NCBI GenBank assembly: GCA_009908855.1
Contig: JAAAOM010000001.1
Location: 1 to 62,275, forward strand
DNA: 62,275 nt
DNA from: Bacteroidota bacterium
Lineage (GTDB): Bacteria > Bacteroidota > Bacteroidia > Bacteroidales > JAAAOM01
Direction of reading: 5' to 3'
Below the pieces are notes generated by a model, which did not search any database, was not told the origin of the DNA, and saw only the letters and a list, made by a program, of their open reading frames with translations. Shown here in pieces: positions 1 through 8,604 of this stretch (the stretch's first letter is position 1; every line of letters starts with the position of its first letter). A program made the position numbers and the translations under genes.

Positions 1-625
1 AAGGTTTTTTAATGATATACCCGTCTATTTGACTTCTTGAATAAGTCTTTTTAGTTTGCTTAATATATTTATTTCGGGTAAAGTGAAATATGAGTTTAAT
101 AACAAAATAAAATAACAGTAATATTAAACCTGCAAAAATAATAGTTGATTCCAATGTATAGTCATAGTTATACCCTTGAATACTTATAATAAATAAACCA
201 TACCAAATATATGGCAAAAACCAAGGTAAAGCTGAAATGAGAAAAAAAACTAGCCCCAAACTGAGTCTATCGTATTCTTTGTATACTTTAATATCTTCAT
301 GTGTAACTTCAATTTTTCGTTGACGATTTTTTAGCATATTAATTAACAACAATACAAAGACTAAATAAATTAACCCTAAGATGATACTAACACCACCAAA
401 GGGTTCAAAATAACTACCTTTAACTTCATACTTTTCAAAAGCCTCTCGTACATTACTAAAAAAATACGTTTTCGAAAGGATAGTAGCCGTATAGGCAAAG
501 TATAGCCAAAGAAAAATTGGAGCAACGGACAGAATAAATATCAGGTTGAATTTATTCTCGAAGAACAGAATATGTTTTACATTCTTTTCATCTATGCTTG
601 TTGATATTTTTCGCTTTTTGAACAT
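1..625 (-). CDS. Hypothetical four-helix membrane protein, 3' end cut by the window
   Basis: An open frame runs without a stop from an ATG at 625 to the window edge, giving at least 208 residues. The start is basic (MFKKRKISTS). Four strongly hydrophobic stretches follow at about residues 27-50, 77-99, 123-148 and 160-182, separated by charged loops, so it is an inner membrane protein. The visible part ends in a basic tail (RNKYIKQTKKTYSRS), probably cytoplasmic. No family was recognised and no function is proposed. It points the same way as the FISUMP gene upstream of it, 57 bases away, so co-transcription is possible. The coding call rests on the uninterrupted frame and coherent membrane topology. 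Confidence 0.7.
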   Translation of the reverse strand, partial: MFKKRKISTSIDEKNVKHILFFENKFNLIFILSVAPIFLWLYFAYTATILSKTYFFSNVREAFEKYEVKGSYFEPFGGVSIILGLIYLVFVLLLINMLKNRQRKIEVTHEDIKVYKEYDRLSLGLVFFLISALPWFLPYIWYGLFIISIQGYNYDYTLESTIIFAGLILLLFYFVIKLIFHFTRNKYIKQTKKTYSRSQIDGYIIKKP

Positions 626-682
626 TGATTTAAGTTTTATTTAAAAAAAAACATTTAGAACTGTTTTTCCTGTTTAATGCAA

Positions 683-3532
683 TTAATCCTTTACACAGCG
701 GACAGCAAGACCCGTGTTCTTATAATATCCGAAATAATAACGGCTTATTGAACTACTACCATAGCTTAAACTCCTACCCCATGCACTATTCCCGCTTCTT
801 TCTGTTGCTGTCCACCAATAGCCATGATAACCAAGTTCACCGAAACCACCTGCATGTGAATGATAACCTCCCGGAAGTGCAGAAAACCCAGATTCGTTTG
901 TCGCACCTGAATTAGGAGAATACCAAAAACTTAGACCAACCACTTTCATCTTTCCACCTTCGTTTGTACCTCGGTCATTGTAGTCATTGGCATCATCCTC
1001 ACTCATACCAAGGTTCATCTCTAGTTGCTGCCATTCTTTATCCGATGGCACATGCCAACCGACCGGACATAGTTTTTCAGTTTCAATAACATGCCAATTA
1101 TATAATGAACCATAAATGTTATTATTAACAACATTATTATTGTACCAAGAATAGGCATGCGTAGTTGATGCAGTGTCTGTAACAAACGGTATCTCAGAAC
1201 CATCATTATATTTTGTTGTCTTAAGGTTCTCCGCAAACCACCATTGGTTACCAATCCTCACAATTTTATACAAGTTACCTTCTATATCCATTGTAGAATC
1301 ATAAGGATCAGCAAAAGTAGTAAAACTCCAAACCGCGCTTTCAACTATATTTGCATATCCATCTTTAACAATAATTTTCCAATAGTATTTGGTATTATAC
1401 TTTAAATCTTTAAAAAGATAACTGGATTCCTTTTGGTTTTCTGAAACTAAAGTTGTTGCGTCAATAGAGTCTAAATAAACATCGTAGGTTAAAATATCCC
1501 CATCGGGGTCGTTGCAATACCATTTTAAGGAATCTGAAATTGGTATGTTTGTGGCATTGATTTCAGGAAACTGTATTGAAGGCTGAGCAGGTTCTGAATT
1601 GCCACCTCCTTTAATACAACGGACAGAATACCCGTAACCTTTATCATCATTATCTCTAAAAATAGTGTTACGATTATAGGATAATTCTCGATACCAACCC
1701 GTATTATTAAGTTCCGTTGAGGACCACCACTTTCCACTGTACGTGGCTTCAAAGAACTCTCCTAATTGAACATTTCTATGGCCACCCGGAAGTGCAGTAA
1801 AACCACTTTCATTTGTGGAATGTACATTCGTTATCCAATGTGTCTTACCTGCTTCCTTTATTTTTAATCCTTCATTAGTTCCACGCCAGGAAGTACGTTT
1901 ATCTGCTTCTTCCAGACCCATACCCAAATACATTTCAAGTTGCTTCCAATCTTTATCACTTGGTACGTACCACCCATCCGGGCAAAGCTTTCTTGTTTCC
2001 ACAACGTACCAGTTGTATAATGCACCATAATCGGGTTTATAGGTAGCTTCATCGTTATCATACCAACAGTAAGCAGGCGTAGTTAAACTATACCAAACTA
2101 TTGGACTGGTTTCTAAAGGGATATTTGTACGGTCATTATATTTGGTTGTTTTAAGATTTTCCGCCATCCATTCTTGATTACCGATTTTAACAGTTTTATA
2201 AGTATTGCCGTCAATATCTGTTAATGAACCGTATTTATAGGCTCTCGTTGTAAAACTCCAAACCTCACCCTCAGTTTCATGGCCATACCCATCTTTGGCA
2301 ACTATTTTCCAATAATAGGTGGTGTTGATTTGTAAATCTTCAAAAAGATAAATAGTATCGCTTTGGTTTTCGGATACTAATGTGGTGGCATCAATTGAGT
2401 CAAAATACACGTCGTAGGTTAATATGTCACCTTCGGGGTCTGTACATGACCAAATTAAAGTGTCGGAAAGTGGTTGGCTTGTAGCTGCGTTCTCAGGTTT
2501 TGTAATTGAAGGTTGCTCTGGTGCTGAATTGGTATTTAAAATGCCTTGTCCTTTTATACATCTCACACTGTGGCCGTCAGATTTATAATTATAAAAATCA
2601 TCGACTTTATCATCATCCCAGCCCAAGGAAAAACTTTGTGCATGGCTACCGGAAACAGTGCTGCTCCAATATTCAGTATAATAGCCTTCATGGCCAAATA
2701 CCCCTTTTCCTTCATTAGTAACGTCCCGCCGCATTCCGGCTGGTAATGATTTAAACCCAAAAGCATCATCACCATTTCCTTCATTGGTATGTTTACCCCA
2801 ACCACTTGTTGATTTCAAAGCTATGCCTTCATCGTTATTGTAGCCATTGTCCCCAACATATTCAAGCAGAATATCCCATTCCTCACCACTGGGAATATGC
2901 CAACCGTCAGGACAGGCTCCTTGTATCGGGGTTGTATTTGCATAGTCGGTATACAAACCATAGGATGCTGCCGCCCATGTATACAAAGCTCCATATTTGG
3001 TGGCATTGGCTGTCCTATCGTTATCATACCAACAATACGCTTTATCTGTATTATTATTTAACAGATTTGACCATTCCAGCCTGTCAGTAATAAGAGGGAT
3101 GGGGGTGCCATCAGCATACTTTGTTACTCTTAAATTTTCTACCATCCATTCTTGGTCACCAATTATTATTGTTTTATAGGTATTGCCATCGATATCGGTT
3201 ACAGCCCCATAATCAAATGATTCACCTGGTATTATTATCGCAATATCAGAAATAAACGGTTCACAGTTGCCAACTGTAACCAAGGCCTGAATATATTTTT
3301 CTTGTTCAACAAAAACTAATAATGTATCTGTATTTGCATTGGAAATGTCAGACCAATTCATGCTATCGGTCGATTCCTGCCATTGAATAATATCCCCGAT
3401 ATAATCGTTCAAACGTAAAACAATAGAATCATTCATTGACGCATTTATTTCTTTTAAGGAAATATCCTGCGCTTTTGCAACTGTGAATGAGCAAATAATA
3501 AAAAGATATATCAATATATTTAACTTTTTCAT
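683..3532 (-). CDS. Secreted protein with three FISUMP domains and two Fn3-like linkers
   Basis: A 949-residue secreted or surface protein. Residues 1-21 are a Sec signal peptide (MKKLNILIYLFIICSFTVAKA). Three Fibrobacter succinogenes major paralogous (FISUMP) domains lie at about 110-330, 435-640 and 745-949. Each has the hallmarks DIxGNxYKxxxIGxQxW, ENLxxTKY, a GWHxPS or GWYxPS segment, an LPxG segment and a closing SVRCIKG-like end. The domains are joined by two Fn3-like linkers (about 335-430 and 645-740) that share the segment DILTYDVYxDSIDATTLVSE, so the domain-linker unit was duplicated internally. No T9SS sorting tail is present, because the protein ends inside the third domain (AVRCVKD). 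FISUMP domains are C-type-lectin-like in predicted fold and occur on surface proteins of Bacteroidota and Fibrobacteres. The ligand is unknown. Confidence 0.85.
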   Translation of the reverse strand: MKKLNILIYLFIICSFTVAKAQDISLKEINASMNDSIVLRLNDYIGDIIQWQESTDSMNWSDISNANTDTLLVFVEQEKYIQALVTVGNCEPFISDIAIIIPGESFDYGAVTDIDGNTYKTIIIGDQEWMVENLRVTKYADGTPIPLITDRLEWSNLLNNNTDKAYCWYDNDRTANATKYGALYTWAAASYGLYTDYANTTPIQGACPDGWHIPSGEEWDILLEYVGDNGYNNDEGIALKSTSGWGKHTNEGNGDDAFGFKSLPAGMRRDVTNEGKGVFGHEGYYTEYWSSTVSGSHAQSFSLGWDDDKVDDFYNYKSDGHSVRCIKGQGILNTNSAPEQPSITKPENAATSQPLSDTLIWSCTDPEGDILTYDVYFDSIDATTLVSENQSDTIYLFEDLQINTTYYWKIVAKDGYGHETEGEVWSFTTRAYKYGSLTDIDGNTYKTVKIGNQEWMAENLKTTKYNDRTNIPLETSPIVWYSLTTPAYCWYDNDEATYKPDYGALYNWYVVETRKLCPDGWYVPSDKDWKQLEMYLGMGLEEADKRTSWRGTNEGLKIKEAGKTHWITNVHSTNESGFTALPGGHRNVQLGEFFEATYSGKWWSSTELNNTGWYRELSYNRNTIFRDNDDKGYGYSVRCIKGGGNSEPAQPSIQFPEINATNIPISDSLKWYCNDPDGDILTYDVYLDSIDATTLVSENQKESSYLFKDLKYNTKYYWKIIVKDGYANIVESAVWSFTTFADPYDSTMDIEGNLYKIVRIGNQWWFAENLKTTKYNDGSEIPFVTDTASTTHAYSWYNNNVVNNNIYGSLYNWHVIETEKLCPVGWHVPSDKEWQQLEMNLGMSEDDANDYNDRGTNEGGKMKVVGLSFWYSPNSGATNESGFSALPGGYHSHAGGFGELGYHGYWWTATERSGNSAWGRSLSYGSSSISRYYFGYYKNTGLAVRCVKD

Positions 3533-3560
3533 AGCGATAATTTTTTGAGTATTGATGGGG

Positions 3561-3959
3561 TTATTTTATTATTAATTCCGCGGTAAAAAAACGTTTGTCC
3601 GTTAAAACCCTTAAAACATATATTCCTGCAGGTTGACCAACCAAACTAATTTGCGTATTATTCTTATTGGAAAGATTCATAATTTCCTTGTAAACTTCCT
3701 GCCCTCGCATATTATGTAAAACTATTGTAACCTTTCCCGATTCAATTATATTGGCGAAATCAATAGTAAATATCCCTTCTGTTGGATTTGGGTATATTGA
3801 TAACCCATTATTAATGGAATGGTTATTTACCGAAGTAAGGCAATCTTCTATGTTTTGCTGATTTACATTTAAATCAACATAAGTAATTTGCGCCTTTGCA
3901 TTAAATGTAAACAATGTAACAAAAGCTAATAAAAACAATGGTAAAATTCTATTTTTCAT
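3561..3959 (-). CDS. Small secreted protein consisting mostly of a T9SS type A sorting domain
   Basis: 132 residues. Residues 1-24 are a signal peptide (MKNRILPLFLLAFVTLFTFNAKAQ). Residues about 55-132 form a type A C-terminal sorting domain: the opening SIYPNPTEGIFTIDF, a central NMRGQEVYKE and a final PAGIYVLRV plus a basic end. That leaves only about 30 residues as passenger. Type A sorting domains are recognised by the T9SS after Sec export and are normally removed as the cargo is anchored or released, so the mature product would be a very short peptide. The gene sits 28 bases upstream of the FISUMP gene on the same strand, and its stop is close to that gene's start, suggesting an operon. 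The sprA gene in this window encodes the matching translocon. It could also be the remnant of a longer cargo gene. Confidence 0.8.
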   Translation of the reverse strand: MKNRILPLFLLAFVTLFTFNAKAQITYVDLNVNQQNIEDCLTSVNNHSINNGLSIYPNPTEGIFTIDFANIIESGKVTIVLHNMRGQEVYKEIMNLSNKNNTQISLVGQPAGIYVLRVLTDKRFFTAELIIK

Positions 3960-3979
3960 GATATTGTATTTTTTCTAGT

Positions 3980-5161
3980 TTACTGTTCTATATTAAACCA
4001 AACCCTGCGGTCGCCTTTTTTGCTCCAATCGTAACCTATTTTATTGAGGATATCAGAAACCACAGCAATGCCGGGCGATGCATTTTCGAAATAGGTTTTG
4101 TGTTCGTATGGCGCCTGTGGTAAATAATGCTGTGGTGGTATGGGGCCGTTTGTGCGCTCGTATCCGGTATTTTCTTTCATTATGGCTTGGGCACTGCCTA
4201 AACCCCACATAACCACATTGGCAGTGGGTATGCCAAATGTATTGAAATCGCATGGTAAATAGGTGAATTCCGGAATCTCGATTTTTGTATTTTTATCCTC
4301 CCAAATGGTAGCTTTTAATGAAATAATTGGGTAAGATAGAAACTGGTCGAACTGCCCCACATTTGGATCAGCCATAAAATAGAGTTCTTCGCTGTATATT
4401 TTTGGGAAGTTGGTAAATGTGATGGCTACTTTAGGCCAATCCTCATCTTTGTAGAATGGGTATTCTTTATAAAGTCCATACAGTGTAGTGTTTTCAATTG
4501 TTCGGGTATAAGGTATTGGTGCATTACTAACAGGTTCTTCAATAACAGCGATTTCATTCGAAGAATGCTCTGCATAGCGCCATTTTACTTTTACCTTATG
4601 GACATTGGCAACAATGATTTTAGCACCATGTATATTCGTATAGGCTGTATCAACCATAAAATAGCTGTACACCTCTATGTTATCCATGCCTTTTTTTACC
4701 TCGCCAACATTTACATTGCCAGAAGTACCGCGAAATTCTTCTTTAATGTCTTTGTCAGACATTTTTAAAAAACGATAGTCAGCCATATTTTGGAAATAAA
4801 AGTAATAAGTGCCAGAACTTGCACGTAATTCTGGTGGATTATGCAAGCCCTGCGTTACATAGAAGCCGCCATTTATTGGGTCGTAATAGGATAGACCTGA
4901 TGTAAAAGCAATGTGTTTAGCCGAATCAGTTACCATACTTTGTATGGTGCTATCGTTAGATTCTTTGTTAGCAAATGCATTGTAATACTTGTTAATGTTA
5001 TTTTTGTCAATGGCACCGGGAGTTCCCATTAAATCTTCCTTTAGTTCATCGAAGATTTCTTTAAAAAAACCACCTTTCTTTTTGGGTTTATCCTGGGCAT
5101 ATGTATTAACGAATGTAAAGCTTAATAGAGCTAGCATGTTTAAAACCAATAACTTTTTCAT
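3980..5161 (-). CDS. Secreted hypothetical protein, 393 residues
   Basis: Residues 1-22 are a clear signal peptide (MKKLLVLNMLALLSFTFVNTYA) ending before QDKPKKKGGFF, so the mature protein is periplasmic or outer-membrane associated. No lipobox cysteine, membrane helix or T9SS sorting tail is visible. The rest is soluble, rich in aromatic residues and lysine, with many tyrosines (for example TYYFYF and YPFYKDEDW), consistent with a beta-rich fold. It was not recognised as a known family. It lies 20 bases upstream of the small sorting-domain gene on the same strand, so the three secreted proteins at 683-5161 probably form one transcript. Confidence 0.75.
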   Translation of the reverse strand: MKKLLVLNMLALLSFTFVNTYAQDKPKKKGGFFKEIFDELKEDLMGTPGAIDKNNINKYYNAFANKESNDSTIQSMVTDSAKHIAFTSGLSYYDPINGGFYVTQGLHNPPELRASSGTYYFYFQNMADYRFLKMSDKDIKEEFRGTSGNVNVGEVKKGMDNIEVYSYFMVDTAYTNIHGAKIIVANVHKVKVKWRYAEHSSNEIAVIEEPVSNAPIPYTRTIENTTLYGLYKEYPFYKDEDWPKVAITFTNFPKIYSEELYFMADPNVGQFDQFLSYPIISLKATIWEDKNTKIEIPEFTYLPCDFNTFGIPTANVVMWGLGSAQAIMKENTGYERTNGPIPPQHYLPQAPYEHKTYFENASPGIAVVSDILNKIGYDWSKKGDRRVWFNIEQ

Positions 5162-5520
5162 TTTATATTTTATTTTGGGTTTATATCAAACTGTAAGGGT
5201 TTTCTGGTTTTTTTATAGCAAATCATTACATTTTATAGTCTGCACGAACATTATTTATAATCATCGGTTTTCAAAATAATGCTAATTAAGTGTTATAAAA
5301 AATACCTAACGGTAAGTATTTTTATAAAATGATATAAAACCTTGATGAAAAATTTAATTTGTATACATGGTAATTCACTAAATTGTGAATTTTTTAAACC
5401 ACTTACATACACCAATTTACAAGAGAGGTGTAATTTTCATCTGATAGACTTGACACGAACGACGGGCATGTGCCATTTTTCACTCATCCTGTTTCGTTTT
5501 CACACAGTTTAGGTAATTTA
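5162..5520. other. Gene-free stretch
   Basis: This 359-base gap separates the secreted-protein genes from the LuxR-type gene, all on the minus strand. It is very AT-rich, and the only structure I see is the AT-rich hairpin at 5293-5327. No credible coding frame was found. Confidence 0.6.
5293..5327 (-). terminator. AT-rich hairpin downstream of the LuxR-type gene
   Basis: Arms 5293-5305 and 5316-5327 pair over about 12 bases with one bulged A, around a 10-base loop. It lies about 190 bases beyond the stop of the minus-strand regulator and upstream of the secreted-protein genes. The stem is almost all A-T, so it is a weak terminator candidate and could equally be a regulatory palindrome. Confidence 0.3.
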
Positions 5521-6249
5521 TTAGGCAAATAACTCTTTTGCCAAAATATACAGGTTTTTTGTCCCCATCTTTTTTACGATATTACGCCGGTGTGTATTTA
5601 CCGTTTTAATACTTATGGCAAGTTCTTCCGATATTTCAAGTGATGTGTGACCAGCCCCAATTAAATGAAGAATTTTATTTTCTCGTTGCGTTAGAGATTT
5701 CAATTTTTTTTGTTGAGAAATATGGAGAATTTCTTTTGGTTTAAAATCTTCCAAAGCATGACTATTAAAATCAAGTGCTAACTTATTGTACAAGTATAAT
5801 TTAGTAACCTCTGTGCAAATACTAAAAGTCTTTATAATCTTATTATTTCTGATACTTTGTACTGAAGAGACCCTTAAAATCTGAGCATATTTATTCTCTG
5901 CATTTTTAATTCTGAATAAAATTGTAAGCACAGAATTAAATGGTTTTATAACTGCATTTTTCTCGGCAAATGAGTACGCCTGCTTTATTGTTTCAAATAT
6001 TAAATCTAAATCATCGGGATGGACTCTTTTATAATAAAATGCTAAGTCAATTGAGTCATTTTCATATCCCAGCACATTTTTTATACCCTTTACGTTCTCA
6101 AATTTATTATTCAATAAGTTGTGTGTATAACAATACTGATTAGGCATTAACGGAACCTCTTTCTTATATGAATCATTTGGTTCACTATCAATAGTACTTA
6201 ATTCTTGTTGTTTTTGCCGGAAGTATTTATCAAATTTTGAAAAATCCAT
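5521..6249 (-). CDS. PAS-like sensor / LuxR-type transcriptional regulator
   Basis: A 242-residue cytoplasmic regulator. Residues about 35-160 form a PAS-like domain, with the typical pattern of a LLNNKFENVKGIKNVLGY segment followed by YYKRVHPDDLDLIFE. Residues about 180-242 are a LuxR/GerE helix-turn-helix: SLTQRENKILHLIGAGHTS, then LEISEELAISIKTVNTHRRN and a final KKMGTKN. The PAS part probably senses a small ligand or protein partner, and the C-terminal domain binds DNA. There is no receiver domain, so it is not an ordinary NarL-type response regulator. It is divergent from ssb across a 646-base gap. Its targets cannot be told from the sequence, but the downstream secreted-protein genes on the same strand are candidates. 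Confidence 0.85.
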   Translation of the reverse strand: MDFSKFDKYFRQKQQELSTIDSEPNDSYKKEVPLMPNQYCYTHNLLNNKFENVKGIKNVLGYENDSIDLAFYYKRVHPDDLDLIFETIKQAYSFAEKNAVIKPFNSVLTILFRIKNAENKYAQILRVSSVQSIRNNKIIKTFSICTEVTKLYLYNKLALDFNSHALEDFKPKEILHISQQKKLKSLTQRENKILHLIGAGHTSLEISEELAISIKTVNTHRRNIVKKMGTKNLYILAKELFA

Positions 6250-6291
6250 AATGTTTGTTTATTGTTCGGGTGCACATTGGCGCGTAGATTG

Positions 6292-6361
6292 AAAACAGCT
6301 CTTCTCGCAAAAAATCAGCTCGAGCGTTCGGCTTGTGCGGTTTTGCGAGATGTGCTGTTTT
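6292..6361. repeat. Long imperfect inverted repeat (hairpin)
   Basis: Arms 6292-6312 and 6341-6361 match at 18 of 21 positions as reverse complements, around a 28-base GC-rich centre. This is far more pairing than its AT-rich surroundings would give by chance. It lies between the two GTTCGG..GTGCAC segments. Confidence 0.6.
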
Positions 6362-6524
6362 GTGGGCTGGGTTTCTTTTTCTTTGTGCGGGGGGAGAAAA
6401 AACAAAATAAATTCCCTCGCATTGCACCAACCTATCCACAGGGCACCAATCCAATCAATCTGTTTTTCATTTTTTTTGTATCGTATCATTTCTAGGTTCG
6501 GTTGTGCACTTGCAGCTAAATCCC

Positions 6525-6547
6525 CCATAAACATATTACGTTTATGG
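6525..6547. repeat. Perfect 8-base inverted repeat
   Basis: CCATAAAC at 6525-6532 and GTTTATGG at 6540-6547 are exact reverse complements separated by 7 bases. It could be an operator in the divergent region between the LuxR-type gene and ssb, or part of the degenerate element there. Confidence 0.35.
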
Positions 6548-6895
6548 ATATATAACAACAATTATTTTTTATTGGCAACCTTAAATATAACGATTTGGTA
6601 GTTAATTACAATTCCGGGTTTGCGGTATTTGAAATCATTTGTTAACAGTTTACTGACAATTATTTGTGCTGCTTTAACCGCCAAAAATTTTTTACCTCCC
6701 TTTCCGGGCGCAGAAAACCGTCTCCAGGTTTTTTTTCCTTTTTCTGACGCAATATTAACGGTATATGTTTTATTCGTTTTCAAACGACAACAAACGACTA
6801 ATAAACGACTGTAAACGTTTATCATACAACTAATTATATTCACTTCTTTTTACTTTGCCCAAAACATTTTATTAATCATTTAAACTTCAATTATC

Positions 6896-7258
6896 ATGAA
6901 AAATTTAGTTAATCACGTACAGTTAATTGGTAACCTCGGCATGGACCCTGAATTAAAGGAATTCGACAAGAACAAACTGGCCCGTTTTTCAATGGCCACC
7001 AACGAAAGCTATAAAAACCAACAGGGCGAATGGGTTAATGATACCACCTGGCATAATATTGTTGCCTGGGGTAAAATGGCAGACAATATTGTAAATAAAC
7101 TTAAAAAAGGAAGCCGCATTGCACTTAACGGTAAGCTTAATAACCGTTCCTATGAAACATCAGAGGGTGAGAAAAAATATATCTGTGAAGTTATTCTGCA
7201 GGATTACATGATCATACCCAAAAAAGAAGCGGAAACCGCTGAGGAATCACCCTTCTAA
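6896..7258 (+). CDS. ssb: Single-stranded DNA-binding protein
   Basis: A 120-residue OB-fold protein that coats single-stranded DNA in replication and repair. The N-terminus NHVQLIGNLGMDPELKEF, the central TTWHNIVAWGKMADNI and the end of the fold YICEVILQDYMII are typical SSB features. The protein is short: the fold is followed by only a small acidic tail ending AETAEESPF, which keeps the acidic-Pro-Phe tip that recruits partner proteins but lacks the long linker of E. coli SSB. Bacteroidota often have a long housekeeping and a short accessory SSB, and this is the short form. A TACTTTGC segment about 40 bases upstream of the start may belong to its promoter. Confidence 0.93.
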   Translation: MKNLVNHVQLIGNLGMDPELKEFDKNKLARFSMATNESYKNQQGEWVNDTTWHNIVAWGKMADNIVNKLKKGSRIALNGKLNNRSYETSEGEKKYICEVILQDYMIIPKKEAETAEESPF

Positions 7259-7275
7259 ATCATCTGCCATCAGCA

Positions 7276-7339
7276 AAATCCAACATGACAGGAATGTAAT
7301 ACGATCCGCAAGGTTCACGCTTACCTGCATGTTGGATTT
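7276..7339. terminator. Large hairpin between convergent ssb and hemW
   Basis: Arms 7276-7292 and 7324-7339 pair along 16 positions with one bulged A, around a 31-base loop. The innermost 12 bases of each arm's outer part (AAATCCAACATG) are a perfect match. It lies exactly between the ssb stop and the hemW stop, so it probably ends both transcripts. The loop contains GCAAGGTTCACGC, which resembles the loop of the hairpin at 50086-50145. Confidence 0.6.
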
Positions 7340-7345
7340 CTCTGT

Positions 7346-8479
7346 TCAGGACAATCCTTCACCAACATACATCAGTTCCGACATGATATGATCCGAAATA
7401 AATAAGCCTTTTTCGGTAATGCGTACCGAGTTATTTTCAAGTACCAGGTGATCCTGATTAATAAAACGTTCGGCTTCCTGTAAAAAATAATCGCGATAGG
7501 CCGGATTGATATGATCAAGCCGTAAACCCCACCTGGTTCTTAACCCGGTAACTATCTGATCATTGTATTGTGTTTTCTCATTGATATCTTCCTCCTCATA
7601 AAACAAAGCACCCGATTTTAAGGCCTTTATATATTTTCTTAAACCGGCCACATTCCATTGTCTTTTGTTGCTATGAAATGAATGCGCCGAGGGTCCGAAC
7701 CCCAGGTATGGAATATGGCGCCAATAATTTAAATTGTGCTTTGAATAATAACCCGGCACCGAAAAATTAGAAATTTCATATTGCTCAAACCCTTGTTCTT
7801 TCACACAATCCAACAATATCTTAAACTGATCCAGGCTCAGGTCCTCATCCACCGGTAACAATCGTTTTTGTTGCTGCCATTGGTAAAATTTAGTGCCTGG
7901 CTCAAAGGTTAAATGATAAGCCGACAAATGTTTAACCGGAAATGAAAACGCGGTTTGCAAATTTTCAATCCATTCCTGCTTTGATAATCCGGGCAATCCG
8001 TATATCAGATCGATGCTCACATTGGTAAATCCAAAGGCAAATATATCATTCAGGCTTTGCATGGCTTCATCGGCCGTATGACGTCTGTTCATCAAACTCA
8101 GGTCTTTATTCCGAAATGACTGTACCCCCATGCTAAGCCTGTTCACCGGGGTGTTATTACATACTTCATGCAACCAGTTATGATTGATATCATCCGGATT
8201 CACCTCCAGGGTAACCTCAGCACCATCAGCTATTTTAAAGGTTGAATATAATTTTTGCAGTATATCAATCAGGTTTTGAATCCCTAAATACGAAGGTGTT
8301 CCGCCGCCAAAATAAATGGTTTCAACCGGTTCATCAACCAACCATGATTTTTTATGGTCCGTTTCTATAAAAAGCGCTTTTACAAATTCATCTTCAAGCC
8401 TCTTATCGGTGGTTTTATAAAAATCACAATAATGACAACGGGTTTTGCAAAATGGAATATGTAGGTAAAGTCCGGCCAT
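7346..8479 (-). CDS. hemW: Radical SAM heme chaperone HemW
   Basis: 377 residues, a coproporphyrinogen III oxidase-like radical SAM protein. The cluster motif CxxxCxxC is at residues 11-18 (CKTRCHYC), right after the family N-terminus MAGLYLHIPF. The glycine-rich SAM segment IYFGGGTPSYL follows. HNLNYWR matches the HNxxYW heme-binding signature that separates HemW from the true oxidase HemN, as does the single-cysteine absence in front of the cluster motif. HemW inserts heme into respiratory enzymes. Length is normal. It converges on ssb, and a TAAATTTG -7 box lies 15 bases before the ATG on the minus strand. Confidence 0.9.
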   Translation of the reverse strand: MAGLYLHIPFCKTRCHYCDFYKTTDKRLEDEFVKALFIETDHKKSWLVDEPVETIYFGGGTPSYLGIQNLIDILQKLYSTFKIADGAEVTLEVNPDDINHNWLHEVCNNTPVNRLSMGVQSFRNKDLSLMNRRHTADEAMQSLNDIFAFGFTNVSIDLIYGLPGLSKQEWIENLQTAFSFPVKHLSAYHLTFEPGTKFYQWQQQKRLLPVDEDLSLDQFKILLDCVKEQGFEQYEISNFSVPGYYSKHNLNYWRHIPYLGFGPSAHSFHSNKRQWNVAGLRKYIKALKSGALFYEEEDINEKTQYNDQIVTGLRTRWGLRLDHINPAYRDYFLQEAERFINQDHLVLENNSVRITEKGLFISDHIMSELMYVGEGLS

Positions 8480-8493
8480 AACATTTAAAAGTG

Positions 8494-8501
8494 CAAATTT
8501 A
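8494..8501 (-). promoter_or_regulatory. Candidate -7 box of hemW
   Basis: The minus strand reads TAAATTTG, a perfect match to the Bacteroidota TAnnTTTG box, 15 bases before the hemW ATG. No convincing -33 TTG box was found at 19-21 bases, so only the -7 element is claimed. Confidence 0.45.
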
Positions 8502-8604
8502 GTTGTTAATTACTAAAAAGCTCACTATCTTTTCACATAAGGGTTCGTAAACCATAAGTTATTGGTAGTTTTAACGGAACATTTACATATTAAATCAGCT
8601 CACG

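Larger units (their letters stand above)
6250..6895. other. Structured non-coding stretch between luxR-type gene and ssb
   Basis: This 646-base divergent intergenic region has no credible gene; the short frames in it have low-complexity translations. It holds two related segments in direct orientation (6264-6290 and 6496-6521, both of the form GTTCGG..GTGCAC..TTG), a long imperfect inverted repeat at 6292-6361, an unusually G/T-rich run at about 6340-6400, a perfect 8-base inverted repeat at 6525-6547 and a cluster of AAACGAC repeats near 6782-6815 just upstream of ssb. It looks like a degenerate mobile or cassette-like element next to the ssb promoter region. Confidence 0.5.

Noticed and set aside
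6562..6843. 93-residue minus-strand frame and overlapping plus-strand frames upstream of ssb
   Set aside because: Lys/Ile/Val-rich translations without motif, in an AT-rich promoter region; both strands are equally open, which points to base composition.
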